DNA of 52,494 nt from Streptomyces sp. CoH27 (GCF_020181035.1 NZ_JAIQYY010000037.1:1-52494); one strand, 5' to 3'. Positions 33,596-42,803 are shown, counted from the first letter of the stretch. A program made the numbers and translations. Notes: generated by a model from the sequence alone, not told the origin.

Positions 33596-34755
33596 CCGAC
33601 TCGGCATCCGAGCGGCGCCGCATGGCCGCGCTGCTCACGAGCAAGGGCGTTCTGAAGTCCCGCTGGCTGCGCGGTGCCGTTGAGACCGTGCCGCGCGAGC
33701 AGTTCCTCCATCCCGGGGTCTTCCTCGATGAGGGGCGGACCTGGCGGCCCGTCACCGCTCTCGGCGCCGACCCGGACGAGTGGCTGAAGATCGCCTACAG
33801 CGTCGAAACCCTCACCACCCAGCTCGACGGCCACCTCACCGCCGACCAGACCGGCGAACCCGTCGAGGGCGTGCCCACGTCGTCCTCGACCGACCCGACG
33901 ACTGTCGTCACCATGATCGAGACTCTGGGTCTCACGGCGGGACTTCGCGTCCTGGAGATCGGCACAGGCACCGGCTATTCCACGGCCCTGATGTGCCACT
34001 ACCTCGGTGCGGACAACGTCACCACCGTCGAAGTCGACCCGCAGGTGGCGGGACGCGCCGATGCCGCCCTGGAAACCGTCGGCTACTCGACGTGGACGGT
34101 GACGGGCGACGGGCTTCTCGGCCATCCGCACCGGGCGCCGTACGACAGAGTCATCGTCACCTGCGCGGTCCGCCGCATCCCGTACACATGGGTCCGGCAG
34201 ACGAGGCCCGGTGGCATCGTCCTCAGCACGGTCGGCTCCTGGCCGTGGGGAACCGGCCTCGCGAAGGTCACTGTCGGCGATGACGGTACCGCCGAGGGCG
34301 CGATCATCGGACGCTCCTCCTTCATGCAGGCGCGGGCCCAGGCGGTGACACCCCTGGCCGGCGACCTCTCCGCGCGCACTGCCTACGCGGACAGTGACCG
34401 GCCCGCGCTGGTGTCTCCTCTCGTCTTGGAGGAGTGGATGCCCGCCTTCCTCGCACAGCTCGCCGCACCGGGAGCGCAATTCGTTCGCGCCACCCGCAGC
34501 GACGGCGCACCGTTGCGGTACCTCTTCGACACTGAGCGGGAGTCGTTCGCCGAGTTCATCGCCGACGGCGAGAGCTGGACCGTCCGCCAGGGCGGCCCCG
34601 TGGCCCTCTGGGACGACATCGAGCGCGCCCTCGTCGCCTGGCAGGACAACGGCAGTCCAGGTATCGAGGCTGTGCGGCTCCGCGTCACCGACAGATCGCA
34701 CCTGTACTGGATCGACAGCAGCCCGTTGCTGCGCTGGGAGCATCGGCTCGCCTGA
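33592..34755 (+). CDS. tgmC: PIMT-like O-methyltransferase of an ATP-grasp peptide system
   Basis: A 387-residue protein whose first 220 residues resemble protein-L-isoaspartate O-methyltransferase: REQFLHPGVF, SSSTDPTTVVTMIE (residues about 97-110) and motif I RVLEIGTGTGYSTALM (119-134). The C-terminal extension of about 170 residues is particular to graspetide-associated members. Such enzymes methylate one Asp of the cross-linked peptide, which then collapses to an aspartimide (as described for fuscimiditide-type peptides). The ATGA overlap with tgmB shows tight coupling. Confidence 0.85.
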   Translation: MTDSASERRRMAALLTSKGVLKSRWLRGAVETVPREQFLHPGVFLDEGRTWRPVTALGADPDEWLKIAYSVETLTTQLDGHLTADQTGEPVEGVPTSSSTDPTTVVTMIETLGLTAGLRVLEIGTGTGYSTALMCHYLGADNVTTVEVDPQVAGRADAALETVGYSTWTVTGDGLLGHPHRAPYDRVIVTCAVRRIPYTWVRQTRPGGIVLSTVGSWPWGTGLAKVTVGDDGTAEGAIIGRSSFMQARAQAVTPLAGDLSARTAYADSDRPALVSPLVLEEWMPAFLAQLAAPGAQFVRATRSDGAPLRYLFDTERESFAEFIADGESWTVRQGGPVALWDDIERALVAWQDNGSPGIEAVRLRVTDRSHLYWIDSSPLLRWEHRLA

Positions 34756-34804
34756 ACCGCTACCCTCCGAGGAAGCCGCCCCCCCCCAGCTCGTAGGAAG
34801 CACG

Positions 34805-35101
34805 ATGGACGACGAACCGCTGTCGCAGTGGGCCGAGCGCCGTGACGCGAAGATCGGACGGCTCCGCGCCGTGCCTCTCGTCACGGGTGGCAGTCCGCAG
34901 GGATCACATCTGAACCCTGATGCGCCACGGGCGATCCAGCGATGGAACGGACACATGTGGGAGCCCTACGGTTTCGCAGCGAGCCTTGCGGAGGCGAGGC
35001 GCGTTCTGTTCCCCGACACCGAGGTCACCCCTGTCTCGGGGCCGGCGCCGAAGCTCGGCCCTGGGACCGGCAGACACCGGAAGCCTCGGGCCCCGCAATA
35101 G
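34805..35101 (+). CDS. DUF6087-like small protein
   Basis: A 98-residue protein starting MDDEPLSQWAERRDAKIGRL. The pattern GSHLNPDAPRAIQRWNGHMWEPYGFAASLAEA is that of a short Streptomyces family I recall as DUF6087, often found next to XRE regulators. The tail is basic and disordered. It begins 49 bp after tgmC and closes the graspetide segment. Function unknown. Confidence 0.65.
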   Translation: MDDEPLSQWAERRDAKIGRLRAVPLVTGGSPQGSHLNPDAPRAIQRWNGHMWEPYGFAASLAEARRVLFPDTEVTPVSGPAPKLGPGTGRHRKPRAPQ

Positions 35102-35133
35102 CTCGCCCCGCCGCCGACCGGCCACCGGCCCTC

Positions 35134-36111
35134 TCACCACTCGACCAACGCCAACCCCGCCGCCATCCCCCCTCCGAACCCGGCCAGCAGGACCAGTTCG
35201 CCCGGCTGGAGGGTGCCCATGCGGCGGGCCGAGTCCAGGGTGATCGGGATGGAGGCGGCGCCGGTGTTGGCGTACTCCTGGAGGGTCCAGTGCATGGTGG
35301 CGTTCGGCAGGGCCAGTTCCTCGAAGAGGGAGTCCAGCATGACGCCGTTGGCCTGGTGCGGGATGAAGTGGCGGATGTCGTCGGGGGCGACGCCGGCCTC
35401 GTGCAGGAACTGCTTGACCAGCTGCGGCACATGGTCCGCCACGAAGCGGCGTACGCCTCGGCCGTCCATCGTGAAGTACTGCTGTCCCGCAGCCAGGGCC
35501 TGCTCGTCCAGGGGGAGCCGGCTGCCGCCGCCGGGTACCTCGATCAGGCCGGAGAACTCGCCGAACGTGTGCAGGGACAGGTGGCGGATGCGGGGACCGT
35601 GAGCGGCCGGGCCCAGGACCATGGCGCCGGCGCCGTCGCCGAACAGGACGACCGTCCTGCGGTCGGCCGGGTTCAGGATGCGTGAGTACAGGTCCGCGCC
35701 GATGACCAGGGCGTGGCCGCCCCGGCGCGCGAGGACGCCCTCGGCGGCGGACAGCGCGAACACCTCGCCGGAGCACACCGCGTTGACGTCGAACGCCGCC
35801 GCGTCGATCGCGCCCAGATCGCCCTGGACGTACGCGGCGGTGGGCGGCTGGGGGCGGTCCGGGGTGGAGGTGGCGACCACGATGACCGACAGCTGGGCCG
35901 CGGTGATGCCGGCCGCTTCGAGCGCGGCCCGCCCGGCCGCCGTGGCCAGGTCGGAGGTGGCCTGGTCGGCGGCGGCCCAGCGCCGCGCGCGGATCTCCGT
36001 CTTGCCGACGATCCAGGCGTCGTCGACCCCGGCCGGCGCGGCGACCTCGTCGTTGGAGACAACTCGTTCCGGCAGATAGGCGCCCGTACCGAGGATCCTG
36101 ACGTCGGTCAT
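35134..36111 (-). CDS. nphT7: Acetoacetyl-CoA synthase (NphT7-like, KAS III fold)
   Basis: A 325-residue thiolase-fold enzyme strongly resembling NphT7 of Streptomyces sp. CL190 (GTGAYLPERVVSNDEV, ATSTPDRPQPPTAAYVQ, DLYSRILNPADRRTVVLFGDG). It condenses acetyl-CoA with malonyl-CoA irreversibly to give acetoacetyl-CoA, the entry to the mevalonate pathway. The triad Cys113, His252 and Asn282 is present. It is the last gene of the mevalonate operon, 107 bp after HMG-CoA synthase with a hairpin in the gap. GGGGAGGG precedes ATG 36111. Confidence 0.93.
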   Translation of the reverse strand: MTDVRILGTGAYLPERVVSNDEVAAPAGVDDAWIVGKTEIRARRWAAADQATSDLATAAGRAALEAAGITAAQLSVIVVATSTPDRPQPPTAAYVQGDLGAIDAAAFDVNAVCSGEVFALSAAEGVLARRGGHALVIGADLYSRILNPADRRTVVLFGDGAGAMVLGPAAHGPRIRHLSLHTFGEFSGLIEVPGGGSRLPLDEQALAAGQQYFTMDGRGVRRFVADHVPQLVKQFLHEAGVAPDDIRHFIPHQANGVMLDSLFEELALPNATMHWTLQEYANTGAASIPITLDSARRMGTLQPGELVLLAGFGGGMAAGLALVEW

Positions 36112-36164
36112 GCGGCTGCCCTCCCCTCGTCTGGGACCTTGCAGTGGAATGCACGGACGGACCT

Positions 36165-36198
36165 GTGCGCGGGCAGCCTCCACGGACTGCCCGCGCAC
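36165..36198. promoter_or_regulatory. 12-bp hairpin between HMG-CoA synthase and nphT7
   Basis: GTGCGCGGGCAG (36165-36176) pairs perfectly with 36187-36198 around a 10-nt loop, in the only sizeable gap of the mevalonate operon. It may partly terminate transcription or stabilise the upstream message, lowering nphT7 expression relative to the rest. Confidence 0.6.
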
Positions 36199-36218
36199 CG
36201 GGGCCGGGGCGGTGCCAT

Positions 36219-37388
36219 CTAGCGCGTTTCGTAGATGCGCTTGTGGCCGCTGATCCCGGCGAGCCGGAAGGGGCCGGTGGTCTGGGCCGGGGTGGCGTGG
36301 TCGCCGCCGTCGGTCGGCAGGGAGTACTCGTGCAGCTCGCGGTACTCGGCGTAGCTGACGGGCGTGCGCCGGGCGATCGCCGTGTGGTTCTGCTCGGTGC
36401 GCAGGTGGGCGCGGTAGCCGGCGACCAGGGTGCCGGCGAAGAACTCGGCGACGCTGCCGGAGCCGTAGCTGAGGAAGGCGATGGAGCGGCCGGTCAGGTC
36501 GTCGGCCTGGTCGAGCAGCGCGGCCAGGCCCAGGTACACCGACGCGGTGTAGCTGTTGCCGATCACCCGGTTGTAGGCCGTGGTCAGACCGATGGCGGCG
36601 GCGACGGCGTCGTTGTCGGTGTCCTTGCCGCAGTAGTTCAGCAGGTGGCGGTGGGCCTTGGTGGCCATCTTCGTGAACGGCTGGTGGTAGCAGAACGCGG
36701 CGAACTCCTCCAGCGAGCGGCCGCCCTGCTCCGTGTAGTCCTTCCAGGTGCCCTCGGCCGCCTGGAGATAGGCGTTGATGGACTCCTGGCCGTCCACGAG
36801 CGCGGCGGCGCGGTAGTTGGGCCGCCAGAAGTCCATGACGTCGGCGGTGAACAGGCCCGACGGGTCCTCGATGCGTACGAGGGCCGGGTCCACGCCGACC
36901 AGCATGGCCACCGCGGCGGCGCCCTGCGTCGACTCGCCCGGGCTGTCCAGCTCGTACTTGGAGACGTCGGACGCGATCACCAGGACCTGCTGCGCGGGGT
37001 CGCGCCGCACCAGGCCGATGGCGAACTGCAGGGCCGCCGTCGCGCCGTAGCAGGCCTGCTTCAACTCCACGACCCGGCACGCCGACGGCAGGCCGAGCAG
37101 GGAGTGGACGTACACACCGGCCGCCTTCGACTGGTCGATGGACGACTCGGTCGCGAAGACGACCGTCCGTATCCGGTCCCCGCCGTGCCGGGCGATGATG
37201 GGCGCGGCGGCGGACGCGGCCATGGTCACGATGTCCTCGTCGGCGGCGGGCACGCTCATCGACTCCTGGCCGATGCCCACGTGGTACTTGCCGATGTCGG
37301 TGCCGTTGTGGGCGGCGAGCGTGGTGTGCTCCAGGACGTACTCGCCCGTCGCGAACGACAGATCGTGGATTCCGATGGACAGGGACAT
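36219..37388 (-). CDS. Hydroxymethylglutaryl-CoA synthase
   Basis: A 389-residue bacterial HMG-CoA synthase joining acetyl-CoA to acetoacetyl-CoA. The catalytic residues are visible: Glu81 (FATESSID), Cys113 (ELKQACYGATAAL) and His235 (FCYHQPFTKM). The glycine-rich C-terminal FLSYGSGSVAEFF is intact. Three bases separate it from the upstream HMG-CoA reductase. Confidence 0.95.
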   Translation of the reverse strand: MSLSIGIHDLSFATGEYVLEHTTLAAHNGTDIGKYHVGIGQESMSVPAADEDIVTMAASAAAPIIARHGGDRIRTVVFATESSIDQSKAAGVYVHSLLGLPSACRVVELKQACYGATAALQFAIGLVRRDPAQQVLVIASDVSKYELDSPGESTQGAAAVAMLVGVDPALVRIEDPSGLFTADVMDFWRPNYRAAALVDGQESINAYLQAAEGTWKDYTEQGGRSLEEFAAFCYHQPFTKMATKAHRHLLNYCGKDTDNDAVAAAIGLTTAYNRVIGNSYTASVYLGLAALLDQADDLTGRSIAFLSYGSGSVAEFFAGTLVAGYRAHLRTEQNHTAIARRTPVSYAEYRELHEYSLPTDGGDHATPAQTTGPFRLAGISGHKRIYETR

Positions 37389-37391
37389 GCC

Positions 37392-38453
37392 TCAAACACC
37401 AACCTCTACGGTCTTGTTGTCGCGTTCCAGCTGGACGTGAGCCCGCATCAGCTCACCCGGGTTCGTCTGTGCCGCGAGCAGCGAGAGTTCGCCGCACAGC
37501 ACCGTCGCCGCGGCGAGGACGGCGAGGCGCCGGGCGTTCTCGCCGGGCGCGCGGTCGGCCCGGCAGCCGAGCCGGGTCAGGTTCGTCTCCACGAAGGCCA
37601 GGCCCTTGCCGTTGCCCACCGTGCCCACGATCAGGTTGGGCAGCGTGCAGGCGAAGTACAGGTCGCCGTCGCGGTCCTCGGCCATGACGACGCCCTGGGA
37701 GCCCTCCACGATGTTGGCCGCGTCCTGGCCGGTCGCCAGGTAGAAGCCGAGCAGCATGTTCGCGAAGTGGGCGTTGGCCGAGCGGATGCCGCCGGCGAGC
37801 AGGGTGCCGAGCATGTTCTTGCGGATGTTCAGCTCGACGATCTTCGCGGCCGTGGTGTGCAGGACGTCGTGGACCACGTCACGCGGGACGAGCAGCTCGG
37901 TGACCACGTTCTTGCCGCGGCCGAGGATGCCGTTGATCGCGGTGGCCTTCTTGTCCGTGCAGTAGTTGCCGGAGATCGACGCGTAGGAGATGCCCGGGAC
38001 CGTCTGCAGCAGGTGCTTCAGGAGCACGTCGGAGGCGAGGGTGGCCATGTTGTGGCCGGAGGCGTCGCCGGTGCGGAACTCGAAGCGGAGGAACAGCAGG
38101 TTGGCGTTGATCTCGTGCCGGATCTCGATCAGCTCGGCGAAGCGGCTGCAGGTGCGGACGACCTCCTGCAGCTCGCCCTTGCGGGCCTCGATGGTGCGGG
38201 CGGCCGTCAGCGCGGTCTGCGCGTCGGTCGCCTCGACCAGCACCGAGCGGGTCATCCGCTCGTCCACGAGGGTCGCGACGATGCCCTTCTCGGCCAGCCG
38301 GGACACCTTCGCGCCCCGGCCCACCGACGGCCACAGCGGCGACTCGTAGGTGGCCAGCGGCACATGGGTCTCGGTGGTGGCGACGTTGCCGGAGATACGG
38401 AGCGGCCCGACCCACTGCATCGGGACGCCGGCGATCGCGTGGGTGTCGGTCAT
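37392..38453 (-). CDS. Hydroxymethylglutaryl-CoA reductase (class I, soluble)
   Basis: A 353-residue soluble HMG-CoA reductase lacking the eukaryotic membrane domain. Active-site stretches are HVPLATYESPLW (catalytic Glu), GDASGHNM, CTDKKATAIN (catalytic Lys), GNGKGLAFVETN and a C-terminal RAHVQ His. It reduces HMG-CoA to mevalonate with NADPH, as known for the CL190 enzyme. Start and stop overlap or abut the neighbours. Confidence 0.95.
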   Translation of the reverse strand: MTDTHAIAGVPMQWVGPLRISGNVATTETHVPLATYESPLWPSVGRGAKVSRLAEKGIVATLVDERMTRSVLVEATDAQTALTAARTIEARKGELQEVVRTCSRFAELIEIRHEINANLLFLRFEFRTGDASGHNMATLASDVLLKHLLQTVPGISYASISGNYCTDKKATAINGILGRGKNVVTELLVPRDVVHDVLHTTAAKIVELNIRKNMLGTLLAGGIRSANAHFANMLLGFYLATGQDAANIVEGSQGVVMAEDRDGDLYFACTLPNLIVGTVGNGKGLAFVETNLTRLGCRADRAPGENARRLAVLAAATVLCGELSLLAAQTNPGELMRAHVQLERDNKTVEVGV

Positions 38454-39562
38454 CGTGTGCTTCCCGTCAGGTCGTGGAGGGTGTCGATGGATGCGAGGGA
38501 GTGCGTGGAGGCCGAGCGCTGGGCGAGGCGGCTCGTGTCGATGCCCCGGTCGGCGCAGAAGTCGCGCAGGGAGCCGTGGATGAGTACGTCGCAGCGGGTG
38601 AGGTCAGCCGGGGTGCGGGCGCCGAGCATGGTCTGGAGGGCCGCCAGCTGGTCGAGCCACGTCGTGATCTGCGCGACGAGCGCCGAGACCCCGTCGTCCA
38701 TGAGCGTGCGCAGGAACCCGCCCGACACGCCGACGGCACGGGCGCCGAGCGCCAGGCTGCGGGCCACGTCGAGGGGGTTGCGTACGCCGCCGGAGGCGAG
38801 CACCGGCAGGGCCACGTCCTGGGTGTCCAGCAGGCAGGCCGCGGTGGACTGGCCCCAGCCGTGCAGGAACGCGTAGTCGGCCAGCTCCCGGCGCCCGTTC
38901 TCGATGCGGGCGAAGTCGGTGCCGCCCCGCCCGGCGAGGTCGGCCACCCGCACGCCCAGGTTCTGCAGCAGCAGGACGGTCTGCCGGCTCAGGCCGTTGC
39001 CGACCTCCTTGACGATCACGGGGACGTCGACGCCGGCCGCGATCTGCTCGATCTGCCCGACCCATGACGAGAACGACCGGTCGCCCTCCGGCATGGGGGT
39101 TTCCTGGGCCGTGTTGACGTGGATCTGCAGGGCGTCGGCCCGCAGCAGGTCGACGGCGCGCCGGGCGTTGTCGACCGAGGTCGTCGCGTTGATGTTGGCC
39201 ATGACGAACCCGTCGGGGTTGTGGGTGCGCAGCACGCTGAACGTGTGCGCGCACGACGGGTCCTTGAGGTAGGCGTTCATGGAGCCCGAGGCGATGGCGA
39301 CGCCGCTCTCGCGGGCGGCGGTGGCCAGGTCCCGGTTGATCTCACCGGTCTTGGCGCTGCCGCCGGTCATGGCGTTGATGTAGAGCGGGGCCTGCCACTC
39401 GATGCCGCCGAAGGACGTGGCCAGCGAGACGTCCGGCCGGTCGATGCCCGCCAAGGCGTGGTGCACGAACGACACCTCGTCGAACTGGTTGAGGCCGCTG
39501 TGCGCACGGTGCTGCTCCATGGCCAGGCGGACGTGGTCGTCCTTGCGTTGAGCGCTGGTCAT
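38450..39562 (-). CDS. fni: Type 2 isopentenyl-diphosphate delta-isomerase
   Basis: A 370-residue FMN- and NADPH-dependent isomerase interconverting IPP and DMAPP. RKDDHVRLAMEQ (residues 6-17), INAMTGGS (substrate/FMN loop, about 63-70), HVNTAQETPMPEGDRSF and VKEVGNGLS are diagnostic. ATG 39562 gives the normal N-terminus. Four-base overlaps connect it to phosphomevalonate kinase and HMG-CoA reductase. Confidence 0.95.
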   Translation of the reverse strand: MTSAQRKDDHVRLAMEQHRAHSGLNQFDEVSFVHHALAGIDRPDVSLATSFGGIEWQAPLYINAMTGGSAKTGEINRDLATAARESGVAIASGSMNAYLKDPSCAHTFSVLRTHNPDGFVMANINATTSVDNARRAVDLLRADALQIHVNTAQETPMPEGDRSFSSWVGQIEQIAAGVDVPVIVKEVGNGLSRQTVLLLQNLGVRVADLAGRGGTDFARIENGRRELADYAFLHGWGQSTAACLLDTQDVALPVLASGGVRNPLDVARSLALGARAVGVSGGFLRTLMDDGVSALVAQITTWLDQLAALQTMLGARTPADLTRCDVLIHGSLRDFCADRGIDTSRLAQRSASTHSLASIDTLHDLTGSTR

Positions 39563-40674
39563 TCCTCGTTCCTTTCCGGGGTGGGACCGACGGACAGGGG
39601 CTGCACTCCGCTCGCGGCCCACCGTTTCCGTACGTGCGCGATGTCGTGCTCGGCCGTGGCGTCCAGCAGGGCGATGCCGCAGTCGCCGCCGCCCGCCCCC
39701 GACGGCTTGGCCGCGCCGCCGACGGCCTCGGCCGCCGCGCACAGCGCTGTCAGCTCGGGGGTGAAGATGCCGAGCCCAGCGTCGGCGTCCAGGCGGGCCA
39801 GCTCCTGCCGGGCGCGCCGGATCTGGTGCAGCAGTGCCTTGTCGTCGCCGCTCTCCAGCGCGTCGATCGCGGCGGTCACGAAGTCGGTGCTGGTCTTGAC
39901 GAAGTCGCGGTGCGAGGCGCTGCCCCGCCAGGTGCGCCGGTGCAGGTCGCCGACGAGTGAGGTGGTGGAGGCCGGACGGCCGGTCCAGCCGACCTCCAGA
40001 CGCAAGGCCCGCGGCGCTGGCAGCGGGCGCACGTCGAGCCCCGGCCAGGGGGCGCGCAGCGCTTCCCCGACGCCCCGGCGCCGCGCCAGGTCGAGCACGA
40101 AGGCGCGGTCGGGGGCCTGGTAGGCGATCCAGCCGCCCCAGGTGCTGGCGGCGAGATCACCGCCGGAGCCCTTGGGGTCGATCCGGGCCGTGGCGAGCAG
40201 CGCCAGCCGGAACCGGTCGGCACGCGACAGGCCGAGGCCGCAGTGGTCCGCCACGGCCGCGACGGTCGCCACGGTCACGGCGCCACTGGAACCCAGCCCG
40301 AACTTCCTGCCCCCGTCGTGCAGGTCGCTGCTGACCGAGACACTCAACTCCGGTGCGGGCAGGCCGTGTTCGGCCAGCAGAGCGGCCACCGTCTCGATGG
40401 CCGCCACCACATGGGCCGCCGCGCCGCGCACCCGCTCCTCGTCCTGCCCGGGGGACACCTCCAGCCGGCCGTCCCGCCACTGCCAGCGCATCGGCCGGTC
40501 GACGAGATCGGAGGTGATCACGACACCGGGCCCGGCCGGGGCGCGCACGGTGACCGTGACCTCCCGGTCCACGGCCACGACGATCGCCGGGGTGCCGGGC
40601 TCCACCACCGCGTACTCGCCCGCGATGAACAGCTTGCCCGGAGCGCTCCGGACGACCGCCCGCCCGCCGGTCAT
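39559..40674 (-). CDS. Phosphomevalonate kinase
   Basis: A 371-residue GHMP kinase converting mevalonate-5-phosphate to the diphosphate. It shows SAPGKLFIAGEYAVVEPG (residues 9-26), the phosphate loop KFGLGSSGAVTVA (about 124-136), KGSGGDLAAS and the third motif KPSGAGGGDCGIAL near the C-terminus. The order after mevalonate diphosphate decarboxylase matches the CL190 operon. Confidence 0.94.
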   Translation of the reverse strand: MTGGRAVVRSAPGKLFIAGEYAVVEPGTPAIVVAVDREVTVTVRAPAGPGVVITSDLVDRPMRWQWRDGRLEVSPGQDEERVRGAAAHVVAAIETVAALLAEHGLPAPELSVSVSSDLHDGGRKFGLGSSGAVTVATVAAVADHCGLGLSRADRFRLALLATARIDPKGSGGDLAASTWGGWIAYQAPDRAFVLDLARRRGVGEALRAPWPGLDVRPLPAPRALRLEVGWTGRPASTTSLVGDLHRRTWRGSASHRDFVKTSTDFVTAAIDALESGDDKALLHQIRRARQELARLDADAGLGIFTPELTALCAAAEAVGGAAKPSGAGGGDCGIALLDATAEHDIAHVRKRWAASGVQPLSVGPTPERNEE

Positions 40675-41735
40675 CGTCCGTCCACGTTCAGCAGGCGGGT
40701 GCCCGGTCCCGGGCGGGCGATGTGTACGGCACCGCCGGCGGCGGCGCCGCGGACGACCGCGGCCACCCGCTCGACGTCCACCCTGCGGCACAGCACCTTG
40801 ACGTTGGGGCCGGCGTCCATGGTGACGTAGGCCAGGAGACCGTCGCGGCGCAGCTGCTGCACGCTGTCGAGGACGCGGAGGGTGGCGGGGGCCAGGTAGC
40901 GCACGGCGGGGCGGGCGGCGAGCATGGTCGCGTGCATGCCGAGGGCGTTGCGCTCCGCGATCTCCCCGACCGCTTCGAGGTCACCGGCCAGCAGCGCGGC
41001 GCGCATCTGCGTCAGGTCGTCCTTGCTGGAGACGGCCCACGGCTCGAACAGCGGCGAGGTGTCGACGGTGCGGCGCATGGCCTCCCGGCTGGAGACGGCC
41101 TTGGGCCCGGCGTCGACCACGGCGATGACGAGGGCGGGATCGAGATCGAGGCCGGCCGCGGGCACCGGCTCGGCGTAGGAGCCGAGGTCGGCCTCCTCGG
41201 GCGTACCGCTCCCGGCGTGCCAGACGGCGAAGCCACCGAACACCGACCGCGAGGCGGATCCGGAGCCGCGCCGGGCCAGCCGGGACAGCGCGGTGGCATC
41301 CAGACCGAGCCCGTACGCGGCGGCGGCAGCGGCCGCCAGCGCGGCGAACCCGCTCGCGGAGGACGCCAGGCCCGCCCCGGTCGGCACGGTGTTCTCGGTG
41401 TCCACGACCGCCCGCTCAGCGGCCCCCGCCCGGTCCCGGACCAGGTCCAGGAAGGCGACGATACGGCGCAGCGCCTCGCCGGTCGCGGGCCTGCCGTTGA
41501 AGGTCACCGTGTCCTGTCCGGCTCTGGGGGCGAGGCGGACGGTGGTGGTCGTGGGGAAGATGTCCAGGGTCATCGACAGGCTGTCGGTGCGGGGCAGGAC
41601 GAGCTTCTCGTCGCGCTTGCCCCAGTACTTGATCAGCGCGATGTTCGGGTGTGCCACGGCGGTGGCGCGGCCCGGGGTGCCCCGCCGCTCGCCGGGCTCA
41701 GCCAGGTCGATCAGGGTGATGAGCTGCTCAGACAT
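40671..41735 (-). CDS. Diphosphomevalonate decarboxylase
   Basis: A 354-residue GHMP-fold ATP-dependent decarboxylase giving isopentenyl diphosphate. AVAHPNIALIKYWGKRDEKLVLPRTDSLSMTL (residues about 26-57) and GAGLASSASGFAALA (phosphate loop) are characteristic, with the catalytic Asp in VVDAGPKAVSSREAM. Its start overlaps the mevalonate kinase stop by 8 bases. Confidence 0.95.
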   Translation of the reverse strand: MSEQLITLIDLAEPGERRGTPGRATAVAHPNIALIKYWGKRDEKLVLPRTDSLSMTLDIFPTTTTVRLAPRAGQDTVTFNGRPATGEALRRIVAFLDLVRDRAGAAERAVVDTENTVPTGAGLASSASGFAALAAAAAAAYGLGLDATALSRLARRGSGSASRSVFGGFAVWHAGSGTPEEADLGSYAEPVPAAGLDLDPALVIAVVDAGPKAVSSREAMRRTVDTSPLFEPWAVSSKDDLTQMRAALLAGDLEAVGEIAERNALGMHATMLAARPAVRYLAPATLRVLDSVQQLRRDGLLAYVTMDAGPNVKVLCRRVDVERVAAVVRGAAAGGAVHIARPGPGTRLLNVDGR

Positions 41736-42738
41736 GGTCGGCGTGCCTCCTCAGGGGTACGACCCACGTCTGCACGGCGCCGGCTTCGTGGAGTCGGACG
41801 GTGACGTTCCTGGTATGTTCCGGCCGGGCCAGCGCGATCACGCAGCCGCCCAGGCCGCCGCCGGTGATCTTCGCGCCGAGCGCGCCCGCGTCCAGCGCGG
41901 CCTCGACCAGGGCATCGATCCCGTCGGTGCTGAGCCCGGCCGTTGCCAGCAGCTCGTGATAGTGCGTCAACTGCGCGCCCACCTCCAGCGGCCGGCCCTC
42001 AGCCAGGGCCAGGGCGGCCGTGTCGACCAGCACGCGGGCGCGGTGCAGGAAGCTCTCCCGTGTGCCGTCCCGCCGGAATCCCGCGCGCAGCAGCTCGACC
42101 GCTTCCTTGGTGCTGCCGTGGGTGCCGCTGTCGGCGACGACGAGCAACGTGTCGCAGCCGACGCTCAGTTCGTGGGCCTGGCCCGCCTGGAACCGCAGCG
42201 GCGCCGCCGCGCCGACGGCCATGGCGTCGACCCCGCTGGCCCGGCCGTGCGCCACGTTCTCCGCGGTCTGCACCAGCTCGAACGTGGTGGAGCCGGTCAG
42301 TTCACGGTCGTGGAGATCGGCCAGGGCGAGGACGATGGCCCGCGAGGTGGCGGCGCTGGAGCCGAGCCCGCGGCCCGGCGGGATGGTGCCGTCGACGATC
42401 ACGTCGAGGTGCGCGTGGTCCGTCACGCCCGTACGCGCCTGGAAGGCGGCGGTCAGCCGGCGCAGCCCGCCGGAGACCTGTGTCACCATCGCTCGCGACA
42501 CCGAACCGGTCATGGTGAAGGACAGGTTGCCCTCGCCGCCGGAGGTGTCCGTGGGACCGTGGGACCAGCCGGCGCTCGCCGTGGCGGAGAGCTGGGGAAT
42601 CGGCACGGCCAGCGCGGGAGCCCCGTACACGACCGCGTGCTCTCCCAGCAGAATGGCCTTCGCATGGGCGCGACCGATGCCGACGGAGCGAGTCCGGTGG
42701 TGCCCCGACACCCCCTCCACAGAGGTCGGTGGAGTCAA
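41728..42738 (-). CDS. Mevalonate kinase
   Basis: A 336-residue GHMP kinase phosphorylating mevalonate. AKAILLGEHAVVYGAPALAVP (residues about 26-46), PPGRGLGSSAATSRA (ATP loop) and ITGGGLGGCVIAL are present. TTG 42738 is the best start, with AAGGGAAG about 7 nt upstream; a downstream GTG has its purine-rich box too close. It is the first gene of the mevalonate operon, 65 bp after the HTH gene. Confidence 0.93.
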   Translation of the reverse strand: MTPPTSVEGVSGHHRTRSVGIGRAHAKAILLGEHAVVYGAPALAVPIPQLSATASAGWSHGPTDTSGGEGNLSFTMTGSVSRAMVTQVSGGLRRLTAAFQARTGVTDHAHLDVIVDGTIPPGRGLGSSAATSRAIVLALADLHDRELTGSTTFELVQTAENVAHGRASGVDAMAVGAAAPLRFQAGQAHELSVGCDTLLVVADSGTHGSTKEAVELLRAGFRRDGTRESFLHRARVLVDTAALALAEGRPLEVGAQLTHYHELLATAGLSTDGIDALVEAALDAGALGAKITGGGLGGCVIALARPEHTRNVTVRLHEAGAVQTWVVPLRRHADHV

Positions 42739-42803
42739 CGCTCAGCTTCCCTTCTCGTTGCTGCGGTGGGATCGCATAGTCCGGTCGACTGCTCAGGAAC
42801 TGG

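Noticed and set aside
36144..38876. Very long open frame (about 900 codons) on the plus strand
   Set aside because: It is the antisense shadow of the nphT7, HMGS and HMGR genes; composition is Gly/Arg/Val-rich low complexity and no domain is readable.
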